Assembly (NCBI RefSeq): GCF_900106535.1
Contig: NZ_FNOH01000004.1
Span: forward strand, 558,001 to 622,000
Source of the DNA: Myxococcus xanthus
Lineage (GTDB): Bacteria > Myxococcota > Myxococcia > Myxococcales > Myxococcaceae
Direction: 5' to 3'
DNA: 64,000 bases
Each line of letters begins with the position of its first letter. Within the stretch, counting starts at the first letter, position 1. This document shows positions 51,134 through 60,217 of this stretch, piece by piece. The notes under the pieces are model-generated. The model did no database searches and had not been told where the DNA came from. It saw only the letters and a program-made list of their open reading frames with translations. Made by a program: the position numbers and the translations under genes.

Positions 51134-52015
51134 TCAGGCCGGCGTGCCCGGCGCCTCACGTGCGAGGGCATCGCGGAAGAAGGCGCTGCCCCGGGCGAGC
51201 TGCGCCATGTAGGGCCGCACGTCCTCGCGCGCCTCGGGAGAGAGCGCGGCGAACGGAATGACGTGTTCGTCCGGCACGTAGCGGAACGTCAGGTTGATGC
51301 GGCGGGTGCGGAAGTCCGGCAGCTCCGGAGCCAGCGTCTTGCCCGTGCGCGTGTCCACCCGCTGCACGCGGTGGAACGTCTGGTCCTTCCAGCGCGCGCC
51401 GCCGAAGAGCTGGAGCGAGCCGTCATCCAGCCACTGCTCCAACACCACCGCGTCACGTTCGCCTGGGCGGGAGGACGTGACGAACTGGATGAGGGCACGC
51501 TCACCGAAGGACAGCGAGGCCACGGGGCCCGGCTCGAAGTCCTTGTGCTCGCCCACTCGGGCGGTGTCCACCCAGCGCCCGTCCTCCAACCGGCTCCCGT
51601 AGAAGTTCACCAGGCAGGTGTTGAGGTGCCAGCGGGGAGGCATGTCCGGCCCGCGGTACATCCGCCGCGCCAGCTCCTCGATTTTCGTCACCTGGCGCTG
51701 GAGCACCGCCGGAAAGGGCTCGGCCTGGACGCACCGGTTCAGGATGCCCTTGGGCGGGTGGTAGTAGTCGAGGCACGCGAACTGCCAGTTGCCGAGCCAA
51801 TACACCGGCCGCAGCAGCCGCCGCTGGGACTGCCCCGGTGGCGGGGGGAAGTGCTTGGAGTAGCGCTCTTCCCACAGCGGGTGGAGCGTCGCGAGCCAGC
51901 TCAGGGCCTCCGCGCGGTCGGCGGCGGACATGAAGCTCGCGTTGTAGTGGTGGCCGGGGGAGCGCTGACGGGCCTTGTGGGCCAGCGAACGGCCCTTGTG
52001 CGGTGAAAACGCCAT
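51134..52015 (-). CDS. AlkB-like 2-oxoglutarate/Fe(II) dioxygenase
   Basis: 293 residues. LVNFYG, the metal-binding HxD in GEHKDFEPGP near residue 170, and the 2-oxoglutarate-binding end RTRRINLTFRYVP near residue 250 follow the AlkB pattern. The long N-terminal part suggests a relative of the larger AlkB homologues rather than classical AlkB. It may repair alkylated nucleic acid or modify RNA or protein. Start at MAFSPHKG is tentative. Confidence 0.75.
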   Translation of the reverse strand: MAFSPHKGRSLAHKARQRSPGHHYNASFMSAADRAEALSWLATLHPLWEERYSKHFPPPPGQSQRRLLRPVYWLGNWQFACLDYYHPPKGILNRCVQAEPFPAVLQRQVTKIEELARRMYRGPDMPPRWHLNTCLVNFYGSRLEDGRWVDTARVGEHKDFEPGPVASLSFGERALIQFVTSSRPGERDAVVLEQWLDDGSLQLFGGARWKDQTFHRVQRVDTRTGKTLAPELPDFRTRRINLTFRYVPDEHVIPFAALSPEAREDVRPYMAQLARGSAFFRDALAREAPGTPA

Positions 52016-52051
52016 GGACGGCCCGTGCCTACCACACTCCGGAACGAACGA

Positions 52052-52082
52052 GCCCCGTGTCACCACATGGGAGACACGGGGC
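52052..52082 (-). terminator. Terminator hairpin downstream of the MepA-type gene
   Basis: GCCCCGTGTC (52052-52061) pairs exactly with GACACGGGGC (52073-52082). On the minus strand, following the endopeptidase stop, the sequence after the stem is moderately T-rich (CTCGTTCGTT). Confidence 0.65.
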
Positions 52083-52111
52083 CCAAGCCTGCATGGCCGG
52101 TGGAGGACAGG

Positions 52112-53866
52112 TCAGCGGCCGTGAGTGATGCCCGCGGCGCCCTCGCCCTTCTCGCGCGTCGGTACGACAGTGGGCTGCATGGCCGGAGCCGGGCTGGACG
52201 CAGCGGTCTGCTCCGCCGGAGCCGCCTTGACGGAAGCGGGCTGCGCCACCGCGGTATCCGTGGCGGCAGGCGTCGTCGCCAGGGCACCTTCCGCCGCGAC
52301 GGGAACCACCGTCGACGCCACGTTGACGGCGTTCGCGGGCTTCACCGGCGAAGCCACATTGACGGACGTCCCTCCAGCAGGCTTCACCGCAGCCACGTCC
52401 AGAGCCCCACCGGCCGCAGGCTTCACCGCAGCCGCATCCACGGAGTTCCCCACAGCCGACGTCACCACGGGAGCCGACTCCCCAACGGGAGCGGAGGCCA
52501 ACACAGTCGATGCCGCCTCGACGGAGGCCGCGCCCACCGCGGGAACGACGGTGGCCGCCCCCTGCGCCACAGCCCCCTCAGTCCGAACACAACCATTCTC
52601 CGCCTTCGCCGCGGGAGCGGCGGCAACCATCGCCGGCGCCACCACGTTCGGGGGCAGGCGCCGGGTGGGCAGCACGAGCGGCGGCGGCACCGGGCAGTGC
52701 GTGCAGGGCCCGCGCAGGGGCACGGACAGCCGGTTCCCCGCGCGCAGGAAGTTGTTCCGCATCCGGTTGGCCTTCTTGATCATCGCCACCGACGACCCGT
52801 ACTTGAGCGCGATGCCGCCCAGCGTGTCACCGTTCCGGATGCGGTGCGTCGTCACATTGTGCTCCGGCTGGAGCGCCAGGAACGGCTGCACCCGACGACC
52901 CAGCTCCTGGGCACGCGGATTGTGGAAGCGGATGTGGAAGTGGTCGCGGTGGCCGCGGGCATGCCGGACGATGCCCATGGGGCCGTCATTGAAAATCGAG
53001 TCCAACCACGCCTTGTCCTCGCCCGCGCGCACGGCGTGGTCGTAGATGACCTTCCGCACGCGACGGTCGACGAGAATCATCTGCACGTCCGTCTTCACGA
53101 GCACCGAGCGGATGAACTCCCAGTTCATGCGCACGTCGATGACGTGCTCGCGCGCGCGGGTCCGGATGGGGTCCACCGTCGGGTAGTAGAAGCCCACGTC
53201 CACGTCACGGCCGTTCTGGTGGCTCTTGTGAGGGCGCATGTGGCCGCCCTCCTTGTGGCTCATCCCATTGACCCGCAGCGGAGGCGCATTCGGGAAGCGG
53301 GCACGCACGTCGCGGATGGCGTCGGCCAGGTAGTTGACGGTCTCCTCGGTGGCCCAGGCGCCCGCGGGAGTGACGACGATCCAGTCGTCTCCCTGGGGGA
53401 ACTGCCTGGCGTTCACCAGCCGGCCGCTGTGCGCGAAACCCACTGCCATGGAGCCCAGCGAGGAAATCTCGTCCTTCCACCGCCGCGCCAGCTCCTCATC
53501 GGAGATGTCAGCCGAGTAGAGCGGCCCTGTCGAAGCGGCGCCCGCGGCCACGGCGTCCGGCGTCTCCTTCTCGCCGTCGTCGCCCTCGCCCTCGGCCAGC
53601 TCCTCCTCCTCGGGCTCCAGGTCCTCCGCGCTCAACGCGCAGTCATCCGCGGTGGACGTGGGCGCGGAAGCAGCCTCCGCCACCGGGGCCACCGGCTCGG
53701 TGGCGGAAGCGGACGCCAGCGGAGGAGCCTCGGGTAGCGGCTCGGCGGCGGCCACGGGGACGGAGTCCTGGGCACGCACGGCGGCGGCCGGCGCAGTGCC
53801 AGCGTGGGGGGAAATACGCGCGGCACAGCCGGCGCAAACGAGGAGGAGCCAGATTGGATAACGCAC
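52112..53866 (-). CDS. MepA-type murein endopeptidase with LysM and Ala-rich tail
   Basis: About 584 residues. A signal peptide with CAGC (possible lipobox) and an acidic, Ala/Pro-rich stretch are followed by an M74 penicillin-insensitive murein endopeptidase domain (residues ~130-340): HKSHQNGRDVDVGFYY and HARGHRDHFHIRFH carry the zinc ligands. A LysM domain follows (RIRNGDTLGGIALKYGSSVAMIKKANRM). The last ~200 residues are Ala/Val/Pro-rich with AVKPAAGG-like repeats. It would cut D-Ala-meso-DAP cross-links in peptidoglycan. The GTG start chosen fits the signal peptide; another GTG lies 14 codons upstream. Confidence 0.83.
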   Translation of the reverse strand: MRYPIWLLLVCAGCAARISPHAGTAPAAAVRAQDSVPVAAAEPLPEAPPLASASATEPVAPVAEAASAPTSTADDCALSAEDLEPEEEELAEGEGDDGEKETPDAVAAGAASTGPLYSADISDEELARRWKDEISSLGSMAVGFAHSGRLVNARQFPQGDDWIVVTPAGAWATEETVNYLADAIRDVRARFPNAPPLRVNGMSHKEGGHMRPHKSHQNGRDVDVGFYYPTVDPIRTRAREHVIDVRMNWEFIRSVLVKTDVQMILVDRRVRKVIYDHAVRAGEDKAWLDSIFNDGPMGIVRHARGHRDHFHIRFHNPRAQELGRRVQPFLALQPEHNVTTHRIRNGDTLGGIALKYGSSVAMIKKANRMRNNFLRAGNRLSVPLRGPCTHCPVPPPLVLPTRRLPPNVVAPAMVAAAPAAKAENGCVRTEGAVAQGAATVVPAVGAASVEAASTVLASAPVGESAPVVTSAVGNSVDAAAVKPAAGGALDVAAVKPAGGTSVNVASPVKPANAVNVASTVVPVAAEGALATTPAATDTAVAQPASVKAAPAEQTAASSPAPAMQPTVVPTREKGEGAAGITHGR

Positions 53867-54015
53867 CGGGCCGGAGGATGGCCCGGAATCCCGCTGGGCA
53901 CAAAGCACCGTCCGGGAAATCTGGCCGCCCCCGGCGCTGGAAAGCGCTCCGAGAGCGGCCCTCTCGTACCTTCAGAGCGGACAGGCCCCCTGCCCGCCTG
54001 CCCACCAACAAGGCG

Positions 54016-54735
54016 CTACGGCGTGGGTTCGGCGTGTGCGACGTCCAGGGCGAGTTCAATCATCTCGTCGAACGTCGTCTGCCGCTCCTGCGGCGTGAGA
54101 CTCTCCCCGGTGATGATGTGGTCCGACACCGTGAGCAGCCCCAGCGCGCGGGCGCCCGACTCCGCGGCCACGCCGTAGAGGCCGGCGACCTCCATCTCGA
54201 CGGCCAGGACACCCATCCGCGCCAGGGTGGCGTTGAGCTGCTCCTGCGGGTGGTAGAAGAGGTCGGAGGTGAAGACGGGGCCGGCGCGCACAGGCTTGTT
54301 GCGCCGCTCCGCCGCCTCCATGGCCCGGCGCGCGAGCGTGAAGTCCGCCACCGCGGCGAAGTCATGCCCCATCAGCCGCATCCGATTCACGTTGGAGTCC
54401 GTGCCGGCCCCCGTCGCGACGATGACCTCCCGGACCTTCACGTCGGTGCTCAGCGCGCCGCAGCTGCCCACGCGGATGATCACGCGCACCCCATACGTCT
54501 TGATGAGCTCGGTGGCGTAGATGGAGATGGAGGGAACGCCCATGCCGTGCCCCATCACCGACACGCGCCGGCCCCGGAAGGTCCCGGTGAAGCCGAGCAT
54601 GTTGCGCACGGAGGTGACCTCGCGGGCACCTTCCAGGAAGCGGTCGGAGATGTAACGAGCGCGGAGCGGGTCGCCAGGCATGAGGACCACGTCAGCGAAG
54701 TCACCAGGGGCAGCGGAGATATGAGGAGTCGCCAT
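54016..54735 (-). CDS. deoD: Purine nucleoside phosphorylase, DeoD type
   Basis: 239 residues. Cleaves purine (deoxy)nucleosides with phosphate for purine salvage; active as a hexamer. It begins [29 protein letters not shown], whose first part is the hallmark of Deo[37 protein letters not shown] and TVSDHI complete the set, with the catalytic Asp in SDH. No Shine-Dalgarno; TATATGG lies 10-15 bases upstream and could be a -10 box, which would make the mRNA nearly leaderless. Confidence 0.95.
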   Translation of the reverse strand: MATPHISAAPGDFADVVLMPGDPLRARYISDRFLEGAREVTSVRNMLGFTGTFRGRRVSVMGHGMGVPSISIYATELIKTYGVRVIIRVGSCGALSTDVKVREVIVATGAGTDSNVNRMRLMGHDFAAVADFTLARRAMEAAERRNKPVRAGPVFTSDLFYHPQEQLNATLARMGVLAVEMEVAGLYGVAAESGARALGLLTVSDHIITGESLTPQERQTTFDEMIELALDVAHAEPTP

Positions 54736-54804
54736 GGGCGCACCATATACCGCGTGTCCGCCCGGGAGTGCCCTCACCAATCAACCGCCGCGCGTCGCCC
54801 GAGC

Positions 54805-55218
54805 TCAGGGCCCGGCCACCCAGGCCACGTGGAAGTGGGCGTCCAGCGTGGCACCGGGGAAATTCGCCGGCAGCGGCGGGAAGGGCGCCGCCTTCTTCAC
54901 GGCCAACAGCGCGGCGGCATCCCACGTCTTCGAACCGGACTCCGTGGACACATCGGCGGAGAGGAGCTTGCCGTCCCTGCCAATCACGGCCCGGACCACC
55001 GTCTTCTTCCCCAAACCGGGCGTGCCCTTGGCACCGGGTTGCCGCCACTTCCCCGCGACGCGCGAGTAGACCTTCTGCTGGTAGTCAGCGCTGGTCAGGT
55101 CCTGCTGGAAGAAGGCCTGGAGTTGCGGACTGCCCGCGGCGGCCAGGGCCATGGGCGACAGGGCCAGGACGAGCACGGCGGCGAGCGCCAGGCGACCATT
55201 TCGGAACAGGGTTTCCAA
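54805..55218 (-). CDS. Exported TonB C-terminal-like protein
   Basis: 137 residues. A signal peptide (LALAAVLVLALSPMALA) is followed by a domain with VYSRVAGKWRQP, VVRAVIGRDGKLL and DAAALLAVKKAAPFPPLP, the pattern of the TonB C-terminal domain that pairs with outer-membrane receptors. Here it lacks the membrane anchor and Pro-rich spacer of TonB, so it may be a free periplasmic protein. TTG is the likely start, six bases after GAGGG; no ATG fits the signal peptide. Confidence 0.7.
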   Translation of the reverse strand: METLFRNGRLALAAVLVLALSPMALAAAGSPQLQAFFQQDLTSADYQQKVYSRVAGKWRQPGAKGTPGLGKKTVVRAVIGRDGKLLSADVSTESGSKTWDAAALLAVKKAAPFPPLPANFPGATLDAHFHVAWVAGP

Positions 55219-55367
55219 GAACGTTCCCTCGTCAAGAAAAGGCCAATGGTAGTCCGCCAGCGTGCGCCCTCCAACGGGCCGGAGCCGGGCCCGGATGCGC
55301 TCGCCGCCGGGGATGAACACCCCATGCCCAGCACGAGGCTTCGTTGCCAGGAAGGGAGCTCGCGACC

Positions 55368-56744
55368 ATGTCCATCCATCCAGCGGGTGCGTCGACCGCC
55401 GCGCCCCTTCCGCCCCTGTCACCAGGAGCCCCGCTGATCGGACATCTACGTGCCCTGAGAAAGGACCCGCTCCACTTCCTGCAAGCCCAGGCGCGGGAAT
55501 ACGGCGACGTGGTGCGCCTCCCCATGGGGCCCGCCGACCTCGTCCTGGTGGCGCACCCGGATGGCGTGCGCCACGTCCTCCAAGACCATGCGCGCAACTA
55601 CAGCAAACAGTCACGCGGATTCAGGGTGCTTCAAGAACTGCTGGGCCATGGCCTGCTCACCAGCGACGGTGACCATTGGCTGCGGCAACGCCGACTCGCG
55701 CAGCCCGCTTTCCATCGCCAACGGGTCGCGGGCTTCACGAGGACCATGGTGGACGCGGCTGCGGACCTCGCCGCCACGATGGAGGCCCGCGCCGACACGG
55801 GCGCCGCGTTCAATGTGGCCGAGGACTTCACCCGCCTGACGCTTCGCATCGCCAGCTCGACGCTGTTCGGCGCCGATGTCAGCAGCGCCACGCATGACAT
55901 CGCGACGGTGATGAGCCGGCTGCAAGTGTTTGTCTACAAGCGGCTCACACAACCCGTGCCGCTTTCCTTGCGCCTTCCGCTTCCCGCCCATCGGCAGTTC
56001 GAGCGAGACGTCGGCAGCCTCAACCGCGTGGTGCACGGCATCATCGCGAAGCGACGACGCGAGAGCGGCGAGCACCACGACCTGCTGCAGATGATGATGG
56101 AGGCACACGATGATGACACGGGCGAGCGGATGAGCGACTCGCAGCTCCGCGACGAGGTCCTGACCCTGCTGCTCGCCGGCCATGAAACGACGGCGAGCGC
56201 GCTGGCATGGACCATCATGCTGTTGTCCCAGCACCCGGGCGTGCGAAGGGACATGGAGTCGGAGCTGGCACGTGAACTGGGTGGCCGCAACCCCACGCAC
56301 GAGGACCTGCCCCGGCTGGAACTCACCCACCGCGTGGTGGACGAATCCTTGCGGCTCTATCCACCGGCATGGGCCCTCTCTCGAATCGCCACCAAGGAGG
56401 ACCTCGTGGGCGGATTCCGGATTCCCAAAGGCGCCCATCTATTGATCGCCCCCTGGGTGACACACCGGCACCCGAGCATCTGGGACAATCCTGAAGGCTT
56501 CGACCCGGATCGCTTCCTTCCCGAACGGGAGCAGGCGCGTCCACGCTTCGCCTGGTTCCCTTTCGGCGGTGGGCCACGTCAGTGCATCGGCAACCAGTTC
56601 GCGCTGATGGAGTTGGTGTTGGTGCTGGCCACCCTGCTCCAACGCGTCCGGCTGAACCTGACGCCGGGCCAAGTCATCCACCCCACGCCCGCCATCACCC
56701 TGCGCCCCAGGCCCGGCGTCTGGGTCACCGCCTCGCGGCCCTGA
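55368..56744 (+). CDS. Cytochrome P450
   Basis: 458 residues. Heme-binding FGGGPRQCIGNQFA with Cys406; ESLR (326-329) as ExxR; oxygen-binding AGHETT (270-275) in the I helix. The overall pattern is closest to the CYP4/CYP102-like fatty-acid-hydroxylase type (LYPPAWALSRIA, IAPWVTHRHPSIWDNPEGFDPDRF). No redox-partner gene is adjacent. Substrate unknown. Start ATG with GGGAG about ten bases upstream; a TTG eight codons earlier lacks a signal. Confidence 0.93.
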   Translation: MSIHPAGASTAAPLPPLSPGAPLIGHLRALRKDPLHFLQAQAREYGDVVRLPMGPADLVLVAHPDGVRHVLQDHARNYSKQSRGFRVLQELLGHGLLTSDGDHWLRQRRLAQPAFHRQRVAGFTRTMVDAAADLAATMEARADTGAAFNVAEDFTRLTLRIASSTLFGADVSSATHDIATVMSRLQVFVYKRLTQPVPLSLRLPLPAHRQFERDVGSLNRVVHGIIAKRRRESGEHHDLLQMMMEAHDDDTGERMSDSQLRDEVLTLLLAGHETTASALAWTIMLLSQHPGVRRDMESELARELGGRNPTHEDLPRLELTHRVVDESLRLYPPAWALSRIATKEDLVGGFRIPKGAHLLIAPWVTHRHPSIWDNPEGFDPDRFLPEREQARPRFAWFPFGGGPRQCIGNQFALMELVLVLATLLQRVRLNLTPGQVIHPTPAITLRPRPGVWVTASRP

Positions 56745-56810
56745 TGACGACGGGTTGCAGCAGACGCGGCAGGAGCCCAAGCCGCGCGGTCATTGAGGTA
56801 TAGCGGCCGC

Positions 56811-57722
56811 ATGACGTCCTCTCCTCCCCCGCCCCCGGGCGCGGTCGCCTTCGTGGACCGCTGGCGCGAGCTGTTCGATGCCCGTGACTGGTCTGGCCTG
56901 CGGGCGCACGAGCATCCCGACTTTCCGGAGGCCGGCCCTCCCCGTCAGAACGACAGCTTCATCCGGGGACTCGGCACGAGCGGCTTTCGAGTCACGAGCG
57001 CGACGCTGAAGCCCTTCGTGCAGCCCCGGTGGTCCATCTTCCGCACGCAGCGCCTGCACCCGCAACCGACGTACTGGTGTGACCTGGTGTTGAAGAACGC
57101 GAAGGGCCACGAGACCGAGGCCTTCATCGCCCTGGCTCCGTGGGAGGGCACCGAGGGTGCCTTCCGCGCCTCGTACTACGTCGCGATTCCCCCGAAGAAG
57201 AAGGTCGCTCCGTTGGACTTGGGCAAGGAGCGCCAGCGCGTCGCGAAGTTCCTCGCCAAGGCGGTGAAGGACTTCTCCCGGGTCCAGGACGCACGGCCGC
57301 TCCAGCGACTGGAGCTCCAGTACTCCACCGACAACGGGACGCTGAACGTGAGCTTCGACCTCGACCCGGCGGCCGAGCCGGGACGTGGCGACGCAATGAC
57401 TCATTTCGGCTTCGCGGAGCTCCTCGTCCCGCGCTGGGCCGACGTGAAGGACCACAAGCCGTCCCTGGTGGGCCTCGATGGCGCGAAGCTCGCGGCCCGC
57501 GAGGATGGGACCTGGGGCACGCCCGAGGCGCACGCGAAACTCGAGGAGCACTTGGGGAAGATGCTCGTCGCGACGCTGCTCGAGCTGCGGGACAGCAGCC
57601 AGTTCGAGGCCCTGCGCGCCTCGGCCACCGCGGAGCTGGGTGTCGAGGAGTACGAAGGCCACTTCGGCTGGCCCGACTACGAAGAGCGCGGGCGCGAGAA
57701 CAGGATTGCGTCGTCCCCGTAG
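56811..57722 (+). CDS. Uncharacterised protein
   Basis: 303 residues, no signal peptide, no family recognised. The sequence is rich in charged and aromatic residues, with segments such as WSIFRTQRLHPQPTYWCDLVLKN and AMTHFGFAELLVPRWADVKDHKP, suggesting a globular cytosolic protein. The start at MTSSPPPP has TATAGC just ten bases upstream and no Shine-Dalgarno, so a leaderless transcript is possible. It follows the P450 gene by 66 bases. Confidence 0.55.
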   Translation: MTSSPPPPPGAVAFVDRWRELFDARDWSGLRAHEHPDFPEAGPPRQNDSFIRGLGTSGFRVTSATLKPFVQPRWSIFRTQRLHPQPTYWCDLVLKNAKGHETEAFIALAPWEGTEGAFRASYYVAIPPKKKVAPLDLGKERQRVAKFLAKAVKDFSRVQDARPLQRLELQYSTDNGTLNVSFDLDPAAEPGRGDAMTHFGFAELLVPRWADVKDHKPSLVGLDGAKLAAREDGTWGTPEAHAKLEEHLGKMLVATLLELRDSSQFEALRASATAELGVEEYEGHFGWPDYEERGRENRIASSP

Positions 57723-57911
57723 CGCCGCGCATGGAGGCACGGCTGGAGGCCCCGCCCTCTGGGCGATGGAGGGGGACTCCACGCCGCCGGTCCGTGGGCC
57801 CGGAGCGCCCCGGCTACCGCGACGCGAGGGGTGATGACGCGGCCCCGCAGCGGCCGCGGCATCGCAGCGTGCGGGTCGGGCGCAGAGGCCGCCGAGGCGC
57901 CGCCGCACGCC

Positions 57912-58535
57912 TCAGCGCGTGCCGGTCGCCGCGTGGCCGCCCACACCCCAGAAGAACAGGTCGATCTTGCCCTTCCCCGCATCGTGGCGCGCCATGTACT
58001 TGAGGTCGGCATCGAGCTGGACGGCGAAATAGCGCTCGCCGGGTTGCGCAAACCAGGGGCGGATCTCCGTCAGCCGGCCCGCCGTCCCGCCCCAGTTGTA
58101 GGTGCCGTTGGCGCGGATGGTCAGGCTGTTCATGGCGGCTCCTTGCGTATAGTTGCGATAGATGCGGCTGCCGTCGGTGCTGTACCAGATGCCGCCCGGC
58201 ACCCACAGATTCCAGCGCCCCACCATGCCGGCCGGGACCTTGCCCTGCGGCTGGACGACCTCCGGATTGTCCATCGCCCGGGGATCGACCTGCTGGGTGG
58301 TGGTGGGGCTGGACGCGAGGCCCGGCTGGGACTGGCCGGGCCCGCCCTTGCCCGGCGTGGGCGGCGTCTGGGCAGGCGATTGCGCCTGCGTGCGCGGCTG
58401 GGCCTGCGGCTGCTGTTGCGACGGTTGCGACCATTGCTCGGTCTTTGCCGGCTGCGACCACTGCCCCGTCTGCGCGGTCGCCGGCGCGCAGGCCAAGACG
58501 ACAAACGACACTGCCAGCAACGACCGTCCAGACAT
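57912..58535 (-). CDS. Exported Gln/Pro-rich protein, possibly foreign
   Basis: 207 residues. Signal peptide (SLLAVSFVVLACAPATAQ), then a ~65-residue Gln/Pro/Ser linker, then a C-terminal domain of ~105 residues (GRWNLWVPGGIWYSTDGS, TIRANGTYNWGG, KIDLFFWGVGGH) that looks beta-rich; no family recognised. Codon use is less G/C-biased in the third position than in the neighbours, and the upstream bases have A/T runs, so recent transfer is possible. The ATG with GAGG six bases upstream is chosen over two ATGs just before it. Confidence 0.6.
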   Translation of the reverse strand: MSGRSLLAVSFVVLACAPATAQTGQWSQPAKTEQWSQPSQQQPQAQPRTQAQSPAQTPPTPGKGGPGQSQPGLASSPTTTQQVDPRAMDNPEVVQPQGKVPAGMVGRWNLWVPGGIWYSTDGSRIYRNYTQGAAMNSLTIRANGTYNWGGTAGRLTEIRPWFAQPGERYFAVQLDADLKYMARHDAGKGKIDLFFWGVGGHAATGTR

Positions 58536-59033
58536 GTTCGACCTCATCCGTTCCATCGCGTGTCAAGCATTGTGACAAGGAAAGGCCATGGGTTCGCCGG
58601 GCGCGTCGTGAGCCGCGCCTTTGACGTCCCCGCAGGCGGGCCATGGCCGCAAAATCCTGAAATTCGACAACCTGAAATGTCGCGATTTTCACTCTCGCAG
58701 GCGATGTGAAAAAAATCAGCGGGAAATGCGCGCCTCCGCCCAGAGGGGGCGGGGCCCCTGCGGCACGTGGACGGACACACCGCTGCCGTGCGCGGTCCAG
58801 GCCCCCCGCCGCGCTCAGCGGCGCTTCGTCCCCTGCCTCGGCGGCTCCCTCAACCGGGCTGCCGCCTCAAACGGCTCCTGCCCCCAGGAGGCTTCCCTGC
58901 CTGGCAATCGGGAGCAACGCATTGCGCCGGCAGCCCTCGTCCCCCTGAATACAAGACAGGCAGGCGCGGCGTGCCACGCGTCGTTCGAGTTGCATCCCCC
59001 CGCTCTGTCCGAGACATTGCCTGCGGAGTAGGG
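58536..59033. other. Intergenic region with A/T-richer part
   Basis: 498 bases between the exported Gln/Pro-rich protein gene and the AbiGi-like gene, which point away from each other. Bases ~58560-58740 are richer in A/T than anything else here, including GTGAAAAAAATCA. The rest returns to the local composition. No RNA gene, repeat or credible ORF seen; an in-frame extension of the downstream ORF looks non-coding. Confidence 0.45.
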
Positions 59034-59744
59034 ATGATGCTCGGCTACCAGACGAATCCACAGTGGCGAGACATGTCTGACTTCGTGGTTCACTTCACGA
59101 AGCCGGGACCACCCTATCGTGACGCCTACCAGAACATGATGAGCATCCTCGGCGCCCGGACGCTCATCCCCGGCGCCGAGGGCTTCGGCATCGCCCGCCG
59201 AGAGCCCGCCGTCGCCGAGCGCCACCGCTCCGTGTGCTTCAGCGAGATTCCCCTGGACCAGCTCGCCCGGCTCGTCCAGCGCCGCAGCCTGTATGGCATT
59301 GGTTTCAGCAAGACCTACATCCTCTCCCAGGGCGGCGGCCCTGTCTGGTACGTCCAGTACGCCTCCCCCGCGCACCTCGCCCTGAAGCATCAGGTGGAGC
59401 GCGCGCTCGCGGCGCCTTCACCCCTGCAAGAGCCCATCTGGTCCATGACGCCCTTTGTGGACATCCAGGGCGACCATCACAACGCGCCCTACAGCTACCG
59501 CTTCGACTGGGAGCGCGAGTGGCGCGTGCCGGGCCTGCTCCGCTTCACCGAGTACGACGTCGCCGCCCTCTTCCTGCCCGAGGAGCTCCACGACACCGCC
59601 CGCGAGTTCTTCACCTGGGCCGTGCGCGAGAAGGCGGGCCCCGGCTACTTCTGCCCCTGCCTGGACCCGCTGTGGAAGTCGGACCAGATCGCCGAGGCGC
59701 TCGCGAAGCACGCCTCTGATTCCGTGCGACTCAAAGCCGGATAG
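59034..59744 (+). CDS. AbiGi-like protein
   Basis: 236 residues, cytosolic. FVVHFTKPGPPYRDAYQN near residue 17, CFSEIPLDQLARLVQRRSLYGIGFSK near residue 65 and VWYVQYASPAH are the pattern of PF10899, the putative antitoxin of the abortive phage-resistance system AbiG (AbiGi). The usual partner toxin gene is not present next to it. Some PF10899 proteins stand alone and may not be antitoxins. GGAG six bases before the first of two ATGs sets the start. A broken regulator gene follows. Confidence 0.65.
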   Translation: MMLGYQTNPQWRDMSDFVVHFTKPGPPYRDAYQNMMSILGARTLIPGAEGFGIARREPAVAERHRSVCFSEIPLDQLARLVQRRSLYGIGFSKTYILSQGGGPVWYVQYASPAHLALKHQVERALAAPSPLQEPIWSMTPFVDIQGDHHNAPYSYRFDWEREWRVPGLLRFTEYDVAALFLPEELHDTAREFFTWAVREKAGPGYFCPCLDPLWKSDQIAEALAKHASDSVRLKAG

Positions 59745-59756
59745 TCCCCTGGAAGC

Positions 59757-60099
59757 GAGCTGGCCCGGGCCGCGGATGTGGGCATTCCCACGCGCCGGTT
59801 CGACGAACGGCGCAAGCGACTGCCCCCGCCCCGCCGGACGCAGAGCGCCTACCGCGAGTCCCCCCGGAGGATGTGATGCGCGTGCGCTTCGTCCGGCGGA
59901 CGCAGGGGCTGGGCTTCACGCTGCGGGAGGTCGCCGCCTTCCTCGCGATGGAGGACGGGCGCATCCCCTCCCCCTCCGAGTTGGAGACCTTCGCGGCGGC
60001 GAAGCTCCAGGCCATCGACGCGCGCCATCCAGAAGCTGCTGGCCCAGGGAGGTTGCCCACCGGACACCGCGTGTCCCGTCCTGACCTCGCCGGGCGCCC
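59757..60099 (+). pseudogene. MerR-family regulator pseudogene, two frameshifts
   Basis: Three reading frames in turn give MerR-like sequence. Frame one (from 59757): ELARAADVGIPTRRFDERRKRLPPP...AYRE, the winged helix. After a run of six C the match moves to PEDVMRVRFVRRTQGLGFTLREVAAFLAM, the second helix-turn region, then KLQAID. A second shift near 60023 gives IQKLLAQGGCPPDTACPVLTS, the metal-binding end seen in MerR, ZntR and CadR-type proteins. The start codon is also missing. It is therefore a decayed metal-responsive regulator; whatever it controlled is not adjacent. Confidence 0.8.
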
Positions 60100-60217
60100 T
60101 CCCTCCGGCGGCGTCCACGAACCGACAACGCCGGCACCGCGGGGGGTGCCAGGCGCGTCACGGAATGGTTAATCCTGCGAGCCGTGACGGGGCGTTGTTC
60201 GAGGGGGGAGGGCTCAG

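Noticed and set aside
58767-59033. N-terminal extension of the AbiGi-like ORF
   Set aside because: The extra ~90 residues are Pro/Arg-rich and look non-coding, and the ATG at 59034 has a good Shine-Dalgarno and starts near the family domain.
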